From Deinandra increscens subsp. villosa (taxonomy: Eukaryota; Streptophyta; Magnoliopsida; Asterales; Asteraceae), in NCBI GenBank assembly GCA_039602395.1, contig JBCNJP010000003.1:64532278-64596277 (forward strand): a DNA stretch of 64,000 nt, in the 5' to 3' direction. Of this stretch, positions 47,906-59,125 are shown one piece after another. Every line of letters begins with the position of its first letter. The first letter of the stretch is position 1. The notes beneath the pieces are model-generated. The model saw only the letters and a list, made by a program, of their open reading frames with translations, was not told the origin of the DNA and searched no databases. A program made the translations under genes and the position numbers.

Positions 47906-47979
47906 TGTGATAGTGATTGTTCCAGGCACAGGATAGGAGGCATCTCTCCACAACATAATATGAAGATTTCAATGGAGGG
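47906..47979 (+). pseudogene. protease fragment of the second Copia
   Basis: The frame reads CDSDCSRHRIGGISP. This is the Copia protease active-site block with the Gly of DSG changed to Asp and the usual Met after RH changed to Arg. It ends at ATGGAGGG, where an hAT-like element is inserted. A few codons resume at 48953 (YVSL, then a stop). Confidence 0.7.
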
Positions 47980-48944
47980 TAGGGGTGATCAAAGACGGGA
48001 AACCGAGAATCCCGACCCGATTCCCCACCCAACCCGATTCCCGATTTATGCAAAAACCGTGACCGTATCCCGACCGAAAACCAAAGTCGGGTATTCGGTC
48101 CATATATGCTCGGTTTCGGTCGGGATTTGGCTATTTCCCGAGACCGAATTCTAGGTTGTTTCCGGCTCACTTTCTAGTTAATTTTGCAGCCCATTTCTAG
48201 CCCAGTTTCAACCCACTTTACAAATTACAATAACCCCATCCATATAACATGATTGTTTGCATTTAATTCTCCCTCATTCAGGAACAAGTAAACCCACGTT
48301 TTATACTTCATACAATCATACGTACATGAAGAAAATAGAGAACAAAGTTGAATTGATGAGTAAAGATATGAAGTCGTTGTGGAGCTATAAAATCAATAAA
48401 AATAAAAAAGCCACAAATAAAGTATCATATGAGAGATGCACTTACTTGGGTTAACACATAAATTTCGATGTAGAACTGCAACATAATTGATAGAATTGGT
48501 TGAAGATATATAGAGGAGTTTACCCTTGTTGATGCTGGTATTCAGATGGAGGATAGCAGAAGCCACGATCAATGACAGGAGGAGTTCGATTTGGTGATTT
48601 CTTGATCCACAGAAGACGTCGACAGGGGAGAGGAAGCATTGAACAATAGCGATTGCCAAACTCTTTAGTTTACAATATTGCAGTCTAGTCATTCAAGCGT
48701 AATGGAGTTTGGGTTCAAGAAAATAAATCCTCCTCACGAAAATACCATACTGGGCTGGGCTTTAATATATTTCGGGAGTTCGGGATTAACAGTTGGTCTT
48801 CGGTCATTCCCGAGACCGAGACCGAATTCTGCTGAAAAGAGGGACCGAAAGAAATACCGTATGGCTCGGGTCGGTCCGGTTCTCGGGAAATATCGGGACG
48901 GGAATTTGGTTTTTCTTGGGATCCCGAGTTTTTGATCACCCCTA
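47980..48944. mobile_element. hAT-like non-autonomous DNA transposon
   Basis: 965 bp with perfect 14-bp terminal inverted repeats (TAGGGGTGATCAAA and TTTGATCACCCCTA). It has 8-bp target duplications ATGGAGGG (47972-47979) and ATGAAGGG (48945-48952) that differ by one base. The subterminal 150 bases on both sides are rich in CGGGA/TCCCG and GACCGA words, often inverted. The repeat ends and 8-bp duplication are those of the hAT superfamily. No transposase frame is present. Confidence 0.9.
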
Positions 48945-48952
48945 ATGAAGGG

Positions 48953-49183
48953 TATGTTTCCTTGTGAGAGGTAAATCTGAAAAATCAGCAAGGTACTGTT
49001 AAATTGTTTGCTTCTTGATTGATTGTTTGTTTATATGATAAAGCATGAAACAAAACGAACTTGCTATGATTTAAAAGAATAACTTTGAAGGTTAGCTTGG
49101 CCATTTTTTGTTTAAATTTTCTTTGTTTCGTTGTGTGTCAGTGTGTCGTCTCTTTTAAAAAATAATAAAAATTTTAAAGAAAA

Positions 49184-49228
<45 letters not shown>

Positions 49229-51201
49229 TAAAAAAGTTAAAAAATTGTTATTACAAATCAAAAAGCAAGGGGAAGAATAGAAAATATGAAAAAAGTTGAC
49301 CCCTCATTTCAAAGTGTGCTTTTTAATTTTTAATCGTTTGTTTGTGTGTTTGAGAAGGAGGGAAGTGAAATAAACTTCCGATCTGAGAATGACTAACACA
49401 CGTAAGGCTGACGTGAAAGACATGATCCCAGGTGATGTGATCGGTAGGCTCAGTTCCAAAGACAAAGGTATGCGTCACAACACTTAAAGATAAAGTATGA
49501 CATTTGACGGGAATCGCACACTTAGGTTAAGTGCATGTTCTATTTGACCGCGTAAATGTTCCAGATACACACGCCGGACTCCAAAATGTTGAATAAAAAA
49601 TCTCAAAAAGTTGGCGTCCCCTCTGTTTTGTGTGAGCAAATATCTGGGGATGTCAAAGCTGTCAGTCAAGTCTTGCCTCTGCTTTGCGTGAGCAATGACC
49701 TGGTGTAGAATGGCTGACGTGTTAATCAGACTTTCCTCTTTTTTGCGTGAGCAAAGACCTGGTTAGTCTGCATTAACGTGTTTGCAGATCACTGTATATA
49801 ATTTACACCATAAAGATGCCAATGTGCACAATAAATGGGACCCTCTAGCATCCAAAACCATTTAGCCATGACTTTGCGACTAGGCCTATGTATTTGATGA
49901 ACGGTTACCACCTGACTGAAAAATGCATCTGAGTTGAAATCGTATATGTCTCTGTATATTATCCCTATCTCTTAATGATCTGTTCTTTCTCTTCTCAACC
50001 AAGTCTCGAGAAAAGATTCAAAACTCTGGATACAGAAATGTGAAAATACGTGGTAAGGAATAATCAAGCTTGATAGACTGCACGTTTTAATTACCTAGGA
50101 TTTGTGTGTGACTGTCCTATGTTCATAATTAATGTACCTATAAGATAAATAAGTGACAAACAGCCTGGAAAATAAGGAACGAGAGTTTAAAGAGGATCAA
50201 TATACTGGCAATCACCTGGACGTGTTCAAGTAATAGATGCTGAAAAGGGTTCCTCAGTTCACGCAAAGACGGTTTGATCCCAAATAAAACCTTTTCTTTT
50301 AGTAATTTGGTATGTTTGTTTTATTTTTATTTTTCTTTTGAGTCTTCTTAAGTTTTTAATGTTTGTCTTTCAACCATGGCCAGGTTAATTTAAAGGTTTT
50401 AATATGTTTTTGTGGGTTTTGTGTAAGAAAATATGCCCCCTCCCATAAGTGACCCGTTTTTTAGGGGGAGAAGGGGAAATAAGAAGTGAGATAATAGGCA
50501 TTATCTCAGGGGGATATATGTATTATCTCAGGGAAGTATTTATAGGAAACCCGTAACCTATGTTAGGGTTTGTATTAAATATTGTTGATCTCCTGCTAAC
50601 CTAGTAACCAGTAGTTATCATTTGCTGGTTAGTGTTTGTTTGTTCCATGTTGTGCATTGTAGGTTAAATGCAAACGAAATGTCATGGAAAAGAAAAGTGA
50701 AGGACTTCGTTGATCAAAGACTGCTGCTCATGACTGATGAACCAGCCGGAAAAGGACTTACCCTACTGAAGAATTTGATGCTTAGGGGAAGTTTGTTGGT
50801 TCAAATGAAGCTTTCAAGATCAAGAAGAAACTGTTCATAATTTAAGGGGAAGCTACATGTAGACAGTTCAAGAACTACAATCAAGAATGCAAAGATAGAG
50901 GTTTTCAAAATTTTAGCCTCTAAAGACAAAGACATGTCAAGACAGTTACCGATGATTCAGCAAGGACCAAAGTTTCATTCAACCAAAGGCAAGTACATGA
51001 GAATCCTCCTCTCATTACTTGTTCGTCATTTGAAGTCCAATCTGATACTGATTGAGAGAAAGCTCCCAAAAATCTCTTATGCTGCCCAATAGAGATAGTT
51101 AAAGGAAAGATCTTCACCAACACAAGTTCAAACTAAAAGAAGATAGCAAAGTTGAAGACTAAAAGTTAAAGACATTTAATATCACAAGCCTAGGGGAAGA
51201 T
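48953..51201 (+). other. spacer and remnant 3' region of the second Copia
   Basis: Contains an (AT)n tract at about 49188-49222. It includes a spacer homologous to 32560-33560 with three TTTGCGTGAGCAA..GACCTGG-type units (49619-49785), and a TATA-like TATTTATAGG at about 50537, analogous to the one at 33701. The ORF at 50669-50840 and the following codons show no clear match to the aORF. AAGCCTAGGGGAAGAT at 51186-51201 is the polypurine tract. Confidence 0.65.
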
Positions 51202-51640
51202 TGTAGAGGCTAGAATTATGAGGCTTGCAATATTAAATGTTATTTATAGTGTTAGGCTTGTAATAGTTAGTAAAATGTCATGTGGGCTAGATTGTAATTA
51301 GGTTTAGATATTGGGCCCAGTCTGGTTTGTAGTGATTAGGGTTAAGTTTGTTATAAAAGCAAACTTAACCCCTCAAAACCGGGGTTCACAAATTGGGATC
51401 CAAAGGGGGAGACTAGGAGATTTTCGTGATCAGAGGGAGTTAGAGGAGAACTTGTGTTCTCTAAGTTGTACCAGATGATTTCTATAGTAAATCGTGTGCA
51501 ACGTTTTAATCCGAGGTTAAGTATTTCATTTGATATTGTATTTAATTCGTTTTCTATCTCCTCTCATCTTGAATCACTCGTTTACACGGATTCCACACGT
51601 GTATACGAGATTAGATATCGTGTTGGATGTTTTCACGATC
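51202..51640 (+). repeat. 3' LTR of the second Copia (right end uncertain)
   Basis: Starts TGTAGAGGCTAG after the purine tract, with TATAAAAGC near 51352 as a TATA box. The part up to GATATCGTGT parallels the LTR at 46142. The 3' end is blurred where a Tekay LTR fragment begins. Confidence 0.65.
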
Positions 51641-51649
51641 CTATAAGCG

Positions 51650-52209
51650 GTGGACATGATGCACCCTCCCGACTCGCGGTCGGACTAAGAACAATATTAG
51701 CCTAGAACTACCGTCATCAGGAAAGACACGGGGAAGGCAAATCACACAGGCTAAAACCTATGACGCATAGTCAACTTCGGTTACGAATATTCAGGTGAAC
51801 ATAAATATAGGCTAGCTACCTAATGATATGGATATTACTTGTAACTTACGAATTGGTCATTCGTTATTTGTAAACATTTTTGGTCTACACGGTGAAGTGT
51901 AAACTGCTTTTGTGAACTCACCAGCTTTTGCTGACACTTGATTGTTGAATGCATTTCAGGACGCTGGAGGCACATGTGTAGCAATACTCCTTTTTGTAAA
52001 ACCTTTTGGGAATTGTACTACAAACACTTTCATTACATACTTTTGTAAAATGCTTCCGTTGAATTACAATGTAAACTCTGTTTTGTGAAATGCAATATAA
52101 GACTGTTTTACCTTTCATTATGGCTTGGTTGTAACTAAAGACTTGGATCCCGGTCTGGATCACACCCCACGCTGTTATACTCCGTTAGTGGAAATTTGGG
52201 GGTGTGACA
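51650..52209 (+). repeat. Tekay-type LTR fragment 1
   Basis: The last ~560 bases of an LTR related to that of the nested Tekay element, in plus orientation. It contains GCACCCTCCCGACTCGCGGTCGG and ends GGAAATTTGGGGGTGTGACA. The upstream part and the element body are absent. Confidence 0.75.
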
Positions 52210-52258
52210 AAAAGTATTTTTGTAATAACCATGAAAACAAATATATATATATATATAT

Positions 52259-53214
52259 AGGTGAAAGTTCAAATACAAAGGCTTTTTTCCGTGCGAAGCG
52301 TGCGAAGGAAGGGGAGGCCGACGCGTGGCGTTTTCTTTCTAGACACGGAGGGGCATTTTTTGTCAATCTAAAGTTTTTAATTAAAATATACGGAGATTAC
52401 GTCACAACGTTCTTTCATGCGGTTGCATGATTTGTTGCAAGGTGTTTTATATCGAGTTTCTTCATGCGTCAAAATAAAAACAACATGCGTGATTATTGAG
52501 AGTCAATTAATTAATTTTTTTAACTTATGTTTATTTTAACATCATGTGTTGTTTTTATTTAAGTGTGAAATCGGGTGGTTTTTGTGAGTTTTATGGAGTG
52601 TATGCGTGATTTTTTAGAACAAATTGCGTGATTTTTTAAATACAATGCGTGAATTTTTAAGTATCTTAGGCTATTAATGCGTGATTTTTTAACAGGTGTG
52701 ATTATGTTCTGTGTGTTTGCGTTATTTTTATTAAGAACATGCGTTTTTTTAAGTATAAGACAGGTAGGGTGTGTTTTTGTGAGTTTTTAGAGTGTATGCG
52801 TTATTTTCATATCAAATATGCGTTATATTTATCTATAGAACGTAAGTGTACGTTATTTATTGGTATACATGCGTTTTTTTATTAAGTGTAAGATATTTTT
52901 TAGTTAGGTTTGTGTTTTTGTGAGTTTTTAAAAGTGTATGCGTGATTTTTATTTCAAGTATGCGTTATTTGTTTAAAAGTTAAAGGTTTGCGTTGTTTTT
53001 TTGTGTTGATGCGTAAATATTTTTTTCCGTATGCGTGTTTTCATTTAATGTTGAAAAGACTTTAATAACCTTTTTTAATGAATCCGCGTTCTTTTTTAAA
53101 ATTAATTAAGCGTGTTTTATTTTAGCGCCGTCAGATCAAAAAAAGCCCACATATGAGCGGCGGAGATCCCTTCGCACACTTCGCAAGGAAAACGTCATTT
53201 GTACAATAACTTTC

Positions 53215-53219
<5 letters not shown>
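52259..53219. mobile_element. inverted-repeat element in a (TA)n tract, copy B (about 0.96 kb)
   Basis: Both ends adjoin AT-dinucleotide tracts (52241-52259 and 53220-53270). The left end has ATAGGTGAAAGTT and the right end, reverse complemented, ATAGGGGAAAGTT. About 15 bases inside, the pair TTTTCCGTGCGAAGCGTGCG and TTTTCCTTGCGAAGTGTGCG extends the inverted repeat to roughly 45 bases. The interior is non-coding and carries many degenerate ATGCGTGATTTTT or TGCGTTATTTTT units. The superfamily is unknown. Confidence 0.7.

Positions 53220-53270
<51 letters not shown>
53220..53270. repeat. (AT)n microsatellite
   Basis: A pure AT tract that separates two inverted-repeat elements. Another lies at 53452-53501. 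Confidence 0.95.
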
Positions 53271-53275
<5 letters not shown>

Positions 53276-53448
53276 TAGGTTCAAATAAGAACTTTTTATT
53301 TTGAGAACTTTTGAGAACTAAATCCCAGCCACTAATTTCAAGTGGGGACCACTATAATTCATGGGGGGGGTTTTCCATATATATAAACTAGTGACTGAGA
53401 TTAGTTCTTTTTTGTTCTCAAACCCAATTGGTTCTCAAATGATCCTCT

Positions 53449-53452
<4 letters not shown>
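53271..53452 (+). mobile_element. small inverted-repeat element (MITE) in a (TA)n tract, copy C
   Basis: About 180 bp, with (AT)n on both sides. Ends: AGGGTTAGGTTCAAATAAGAAC and, reverse complemented, AGGGAGAGGATCATTTGAGAAC. It is the same family as 39956-40130 in the opposite orientation. No coding capacity. Confidence 0.8.
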
Positions 53453-53502
<50 letters not shown>

Positions 53503-53503
<1 letters not shown>

Positions 53504-55376
53504 GGGGAAAAGAGGGTCAGTTGGGACCAATGAGTCCAAATAAGTTGTGTATATAACCAATAAGTTGTGTTTACGACCAATTATGGCCTAATAAGGTGTG
53601 TTTAGTTGGACCAATGACTCCCTATAAGGTGTGTGTATGAAACCAATAAGTTGTGTTTAGGACCAATGATGGCCCAATAAGGTGTGTTTAAGGGCAATGA
53701 AGGTCAGTTGGGACCAATGAGTCCCTATAAGGTGTGTGTATGAAACCAATAAGTTGTGTTTAGGACCAATGATGGCCCAATAAGGTGTGTTTAGGGGCAA
53801 TGAAGGTCAGTTGGGACCAATGAGTCCCAATAAGTTGTGTTTACGACCAATTATGGCCCAATAAGGTTTGCTTAGTTGGAACCAATGTTTCCCACTAAGG
53901 TGTGTATATAATCAATACGTTGTGTTTATGACCAATGATGGCCCAATAAGGTGTGTTTAGTGGGCAATGAGGGTCATTTGGGACCAATGACTCCCTATAA
54001 GGTGTGTGTATGAAACCAATAAGTTGTGTTTAGGACCAATGATGGCCCAATAAGGTGTGTTTAGGGGGCAATGAAGGTCAGTTGGGATCAATGAGTCCCT
54101 ATCAGGTGTGTGTATGAAACCAATAAGTTGTGTTTAAGGACCAATGATGGCCCAATAAGGTGTGTTTACGGGCAATGAAGGTCAGTTGGGACCAATGAGT
54201 CCCAATAAGTTGTGTTTACGACCAATTATGGCCCTATAAGGTTTGTTTAGTTGGGACCAATGTTTCCCAGTAAGGTGTGTATATAACCAATACGTTGTGT
54301 TTATGACCAATGATGGCCCAATAAGGTTTGTTTAGTGGGCAATGAGGGTCAGTTGGGACCAATAAGGCCCAGTAATGTGTGTATATAACCAATAAGTTGT
54401 GTTGAGGACCAATGATGGCCCAATAAAGTGTGTTTAGGGGAATGAAGTTCAGTTGGGACCAATGAGTCCCAATAACTTGTGTATATAACCAATAAGTTGT
54501 GTTTACGACCAATTATGGCCCAATAAGGTGTGTTTAGTTGGGACCAATGAGTCCCACTAAGGTGAGTATATAACCAATAAGTTGTGTTTACGACAAATTA
54601 TGGCCCAATAAGGTGTGTTTAGTTGGGACCAATGAGTACCACTAAGGTGTGTATATAACCAATACGTTGTGTTTAGGACCAATGATGGCCCAATAAGGTG
54701 TGTTTAGTAGGCAATGAGGGTTAGTTGGGACCAATGAGTCCCTATAAGGTGTGTGTATATAACCAATAAGATGTGTTTAGGACCAATGATGGCCCAATAA
54801 GGTGTGTTTAGGGGCAATGAAGGTGAGTTGGGATCAATGAGTCCCAATAAGGTGTGTATATAACCAATAAGTTGTGTTTATGACAAATTATGGCCCAATA
54901 AGGTGTGTTTAGTTGGGACCAATGAGTCCCACTATGGTGTATATATAACCAATACACTGTGTTTATGACCAATGATGGCACAATAAGGTGTGTTTAGTAG
55001 GTAATGAGGGTCGGTTGGGACCAATAAGTCCCAGTAAGGTGTGTATATAACCAATAAGTTGTGTTTAGGACCAATAATAGCACAATAAGGTTTGTTTAGG
55101 GGCAATGAGGGTCATTTGGGACCAATGAGTCCCTATAAGGTGTGTGTATGAAACCGATAAGTTGTGTTTAGGACCAATGATGGTCCAATAAGGTGTGTTT
55201 AGGGGAAATGAAGGTCAGTTGGGAACAATGTGTCCCAATAAGGTGAGTATATAACCAATAAGTTGTGTTTACGACCAATTATGGCCCAATAAGGTGTGTT
55301 TAGTTGGGACCAATGTTTCCCACTAAGGTATGTATATAACCAATACGTTGTGTTTATGACCAATGATGGCCCAAAA
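53503..55376. repeat. minisatellite array built on GGACCAATGATGGCCCAATAAG
   Basis: About 1.87 kb of tandem units with words such as CCAATAAGTTGTGTTTA, GGACCAATGATGGCCC and AATAAGGTGTGTTTAG. The anchor GTCAGTTGGGACCAATGAGTC recurs at spacings that alternate between about 104 and about 165 bases, pointing to a higher-order unit made of shorter subunits of about 30 to 35 bases. ORFs within it are products of the repeat. Confidence 0.9.
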
Positions 55377-55384
55377 TAGGTCAT

Positions 55385-56239
55385 TCATAGCCAACGTGTA
55401 AAGTCAAGTGCCGTGAACCAGTGCACCCTAAGGTGAGTTTCACTACTTCTTTTATTTGCATCCGGTAAGGGATGACAATGCTTAGACAAAGGTATTTTGT
55501 CTGCCTTATGAATATCCGGTACATATCACATGATTCACTGAATTGCGTTTTTAATTACAAAAAGTCCTTACTTTCTCGAGTCGTTAATATAGAAATAGCG
55601 AGGTAATGTTGAGTAGTACTACTGGGGATTGACACCCCCGCTCAGCAGTGCACGGAATGCACCCTCCCGACTGGCGGTCGGACTGAGATCAATGTTAGCC
55701 TAGGACTCCGTGATCTGGGATGACGCGGGAAGGCAAATCGCATAGGTAAATACCTATCAAATACATTGTCATCTTCGGTCGCGAACATTCAGATGAACAT
55801 AAGCATAGGCTAGCTACCTAACGATATGGATATTACTTATAAACTTACGAATTGGTCTTTCGATATTCGTATGCATTTTGGGTAAGTGTAGACTATTTTT
55901 GTGAACTCACCAGCTTTTGCTGACACTTGATTGTTGAACGCTTTTCAGGTTGCTTGGAGGATCATGGATGGCACGGGCGTTGGCAATACTTGTTCTTTAC
56001 GAAACCCTTTTGAAAATTGTATTTTAGATACTTTAGTGATTACTTTTAATATACAACAACCTTGTAAACTTTTAAAGCTTCCACTGATTTTGTGAAATGT
56101 AAACTCTGATTTATTAAATGAAATACATGACTGGTTTACCACTTTAACTATGGCTTGGTTGTAACTAAATACTTGGATCCTGGTCTGGATCACACCCCAC
56201 ACGGTTATACTCCGTTAGTGGAAATTGGGGGGTGTGACA
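55385..56239 (+). repeat. Tekay-type LTR fragment 2
   Basis: Plus orientation, ending GGAAATTGGGGGGTGTGACA at 56239. It matches fragment 1 and, in reverse, the outer part of the nested Tekay LTR (TCAGTAGTACTACT region). It begins at the end of the minisatellite. Confidence 0.75.
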
Positions 56240-57370
56240 TTCAATAAAACTGTGTCACCACCAGGAAGTCTCAAAGAAGGAATTCATGATTTGAAAGACA
56301 AGGTTGAGAGTGGTGATTATTCTGAGTTTGTTGGTTCCAAATCTTTTGAAGAAAAGAAAGCGTACAAAGGCAAGGATGCTGAAAATTCTGAAGTTACAAA
56401 GGGTGTGTCTGGCTCTTTATCTAATGGCAAATAGAGATATGCAAGTTCAACAACTGATATTGTTGAAACTATTGTTGATGCTCCCAAGGATATTACCAAG
56501 ATCAAAGCAGAGTTCTCTCGTCTTGCAAAGTCCAGGCATAAAACATCTGGTTCAGAAGACAAGGTTTCTGTAAAACATACAGGTTTGGGATTTCAAAAGA
56601 AACAGGTTAAAGTGAATGTTTCTAAGGTTCAACGACAACAAAATTTGAAGAAAGTCAATTTGAAGCAAGTAAAGAAAGATGTGTTCAAAGCTGACAAAGT
56701 TCAACCGGAGAGGTTTTTACAAACTTAAAGGCTCAGATCAAATATTTTCTGATAAGGAGTTTCTACTTCACTGTGTGGATTCTCGGAAAATAGCTGAGGT
56801 TTTTATCAAATCTGCTGATGCTCTAAAGACCAAGAAGAAATAAACTGCTAAATTTTCTTTTGGAGATTCAAATAATACTCCAAAGAACCCGACATTCAAA
56901 TGGGTTCATGATCATCGATATCAGGTATTAGATTCCTTTTATGATCATTTTGAAGATGTTAATGTTTGTGAAGCTTTGCAGATTCTCAAAAGGCGAAATG
57001 TAAACAATCGCTTGTGTTATAATTGTCGACAAAAGGGGCATATGGCATAAGATTGTCCGGTTTCTGCTGCTTCTACATCCAAAAGAGGAAAGGTTCCACA
57101 TGTTGGTAAATCTGCCAAACAGCGATTCATTGACGAATATGGCAGAGTATTTGATGAATATTCACAACTTACATTTCTTAAAACTCAAGGAAGGTTTATT
57201 CCTTGTTTTCAGAATATTCCATATGTAGGTTGTTCGTCACAATCGACTGTGACTGGTTCATCAGATACTGATTTACCAAAACAACAAATCTGGAAACCTA
57301 AAGTGGTTTCGAAAGGAAACCAAGATACTGGTCGACCAGAAGCGATTCGCTCTTGGTCATTTATAAACTA
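56240..57370 (+). pseudogene. gag: gag C-terminal part of TR-GAG copy 4
   Basis: A charged, coiled-coil-like region (IHDLKDKVESGDYSE), a basic Lys-rich stretch (56600-56700), and a CCHC knuckle CYNCRQKGHMA-stop-DC near 57015-57058 with a stop codon inside. GKSAKQRFIDEYGRVFDE (the KSATFID module) follows, then the tail WKPKVVSKGNQDTGRPE. At least three stops or frame changes. It is diverged from copy 1 and represents another subfamily. Confidence 0.75.
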
Positions 57371-59125
57371 ACATGTTTGACCAGTGTTCAGGTACTTTTA
57401 GAAGACCTATCGGTGATTGTAAAGTTACTGATGGAGAAGTATTCTGCTGATTTAAGTTTAATTTCAAGAAATATCAAATTTCAAAAACTATTTTTTTTTC
57501 TGAAAGCTAAAACTGCAAGGTATCCATGTCGAAAGGTCAATTTTCTTTCTTTTACATTTCGTATGTAGTTTAGGGCGAGAAAATTGAAAATACCAAAAAT
57601 AGTGTCTTTTTATTTTTGTTAAAATGAAAATCCAAAAATAGAGTTTTCATTTTAAGGGGGAGAAAAAGGAAAAATACAAAAACATTGAAAAATAGAAAAT
57701 ACAAAATCATTGAAAAATGAGAAATTGTATCCGACATGATTGGGAAATGATGGTACATTGGCTTACGTCTCTGACTCATGGATAAATTAGATGCAAAAGC
57801 CATAAGATCATTGCTCGGTGTGCTTGGTAGGCTCGATATTAAATCAGAAAGTATTCAGATGTGATATTCACTAAATACTAATGCTTAACCAAGTGGACAA
57901 CATCTTGATTCGTATTTCATGATATCAAGAAAAAGATATGTGGAAAAGAAAAATGAGAAGTCAGTGTGTATACTTGTGTTTATTTTGCAACGATTTAAAC
58001 TTGTTTGATTTTCTTTATTTTGTCGAACGATCAAACTTTCTCTATGTATCGAAAGATCGACCTGATTGTTATTCGTTTGACGTTCTGCTTTATTTTCTTT
58101 GGTGTTTCTTATAACTCATCGGACTTTCTCTGCGTGTATGGGAGTACCGACCTTATTGTTCTTGGGTTATACAATTTCAACTTGTTTTTATTTTCTTATT
58201 TTGTTTAATCTGAGGCCTTATCTGCGTATCGAAAGATCAACCTTAAGGTAGACGATTTAACGTTCTTATTTCTTTTTGCATGGAACACAGTTGACTAAAT
58301 CATGAGTACAATCGTTATGTGATTAAATCACAAATTAAATCACAAAGTGTGATATAAAAGAAAATACATATCTGAGTATGTCTGATAGTGTGGGGTACAC
58401 TGGTCAAAGCATATCTAATCAATACTAATAACATATCCAGATGTTATGAGTATGATTGTGCCTGAGTTTAAGATGGACAAATTATTCTAGTAATCGACAT
58501 AACTTATGTGCTGAAGTAATTGAAATTAAAGTGTAGTTCAGCATGTCATGTTCAATATGATCCCAAGTTGTGATCTTTCTCGCAGAAGACAAAAATAGTG
58601 TCTGATTCAGCATTGCATTTATGTTTCATATCTAATATATCCAAAAAGATTTTCGGTGTGTTTTGATATAAAGTTTCAAAAAGCCAAAACGATTTTGTTT
58701 CTTACTTGTTTTCGACCGATCGACATGTGATACGAAATCAAATTTCAAAATCTATCTTGGATTCTCGTTATTTGTTTTTGACCGATCGACATGTGATACA
58801 AAATCAAATTTCAAAACTATATCTTGGAATCTCGAAGAGAAGTTTTGCGCCAAGATTAAATTAATTTTCAAAAGAAAAAGGAAACCGCGTTTCTGTCTTC
58901 TGAAATTGCAGGTTATGTGTGTCAAGCCTCAAGCATGGTGAAAGGGGGAGTTTGAAGTATCTTTCACAAGTGGATCTTGAAGACCAAAGATAATTCAAGA
59001 GTGATCCAGCCATGCAAGCTCTATTTCTGACAAGATTTCAAGTTGAATATCGGATGCAGCAATGTTGAAGATTGAAGACTGAAGTTTACTTAGAATATAG
59101 ATACACTACACGTTAAGGGGGAGTT
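57371..59125 (+). other. non-coding 3' region with three polypurine tracts, TR-GAG copy 4
   Basis: Purine tracts: TTTTAAGGGGGAGAAAAAGG at about 57650, GGTGAAAGGGGGAGTTTG at about 58936, and GTTAAGGGGGAGTT directly before the LTR (59112-59125). Triple TCTGCGTGT-type units lie at 58020-58260. A duplicated block with TTCGACCGATCGACATGTGATAC lies near 58710-58810. Confidence 0.7.

Larger units (their letters stand above)
47116..51640 (+). mobile_element. second SIRE-like Copia element, pol deleted
   Basis: The order is: gag C-terminus, protease fragment (split by an hAT-like element), then directly the spacer that normally follows pol, a short stretch where the extra ORF would be, a purine tract and an LTR start. 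Integrase, RT and RNase H are missing. The left end begins inside gag. Confidence 0.75.

Noticed and set aside
47763..48170. Minus-strand ORF of 135 codons across the hAT-like element end
   Set aside because: It crosses the transposon boundary and its subterminal repeats; no transposase motif is present.
53503..55376. CRISPR-like regular repeat array
   Set aside because: Units are contiguous and diverged, without unique spacers, in a plant genomic context. It is a minisatellite.
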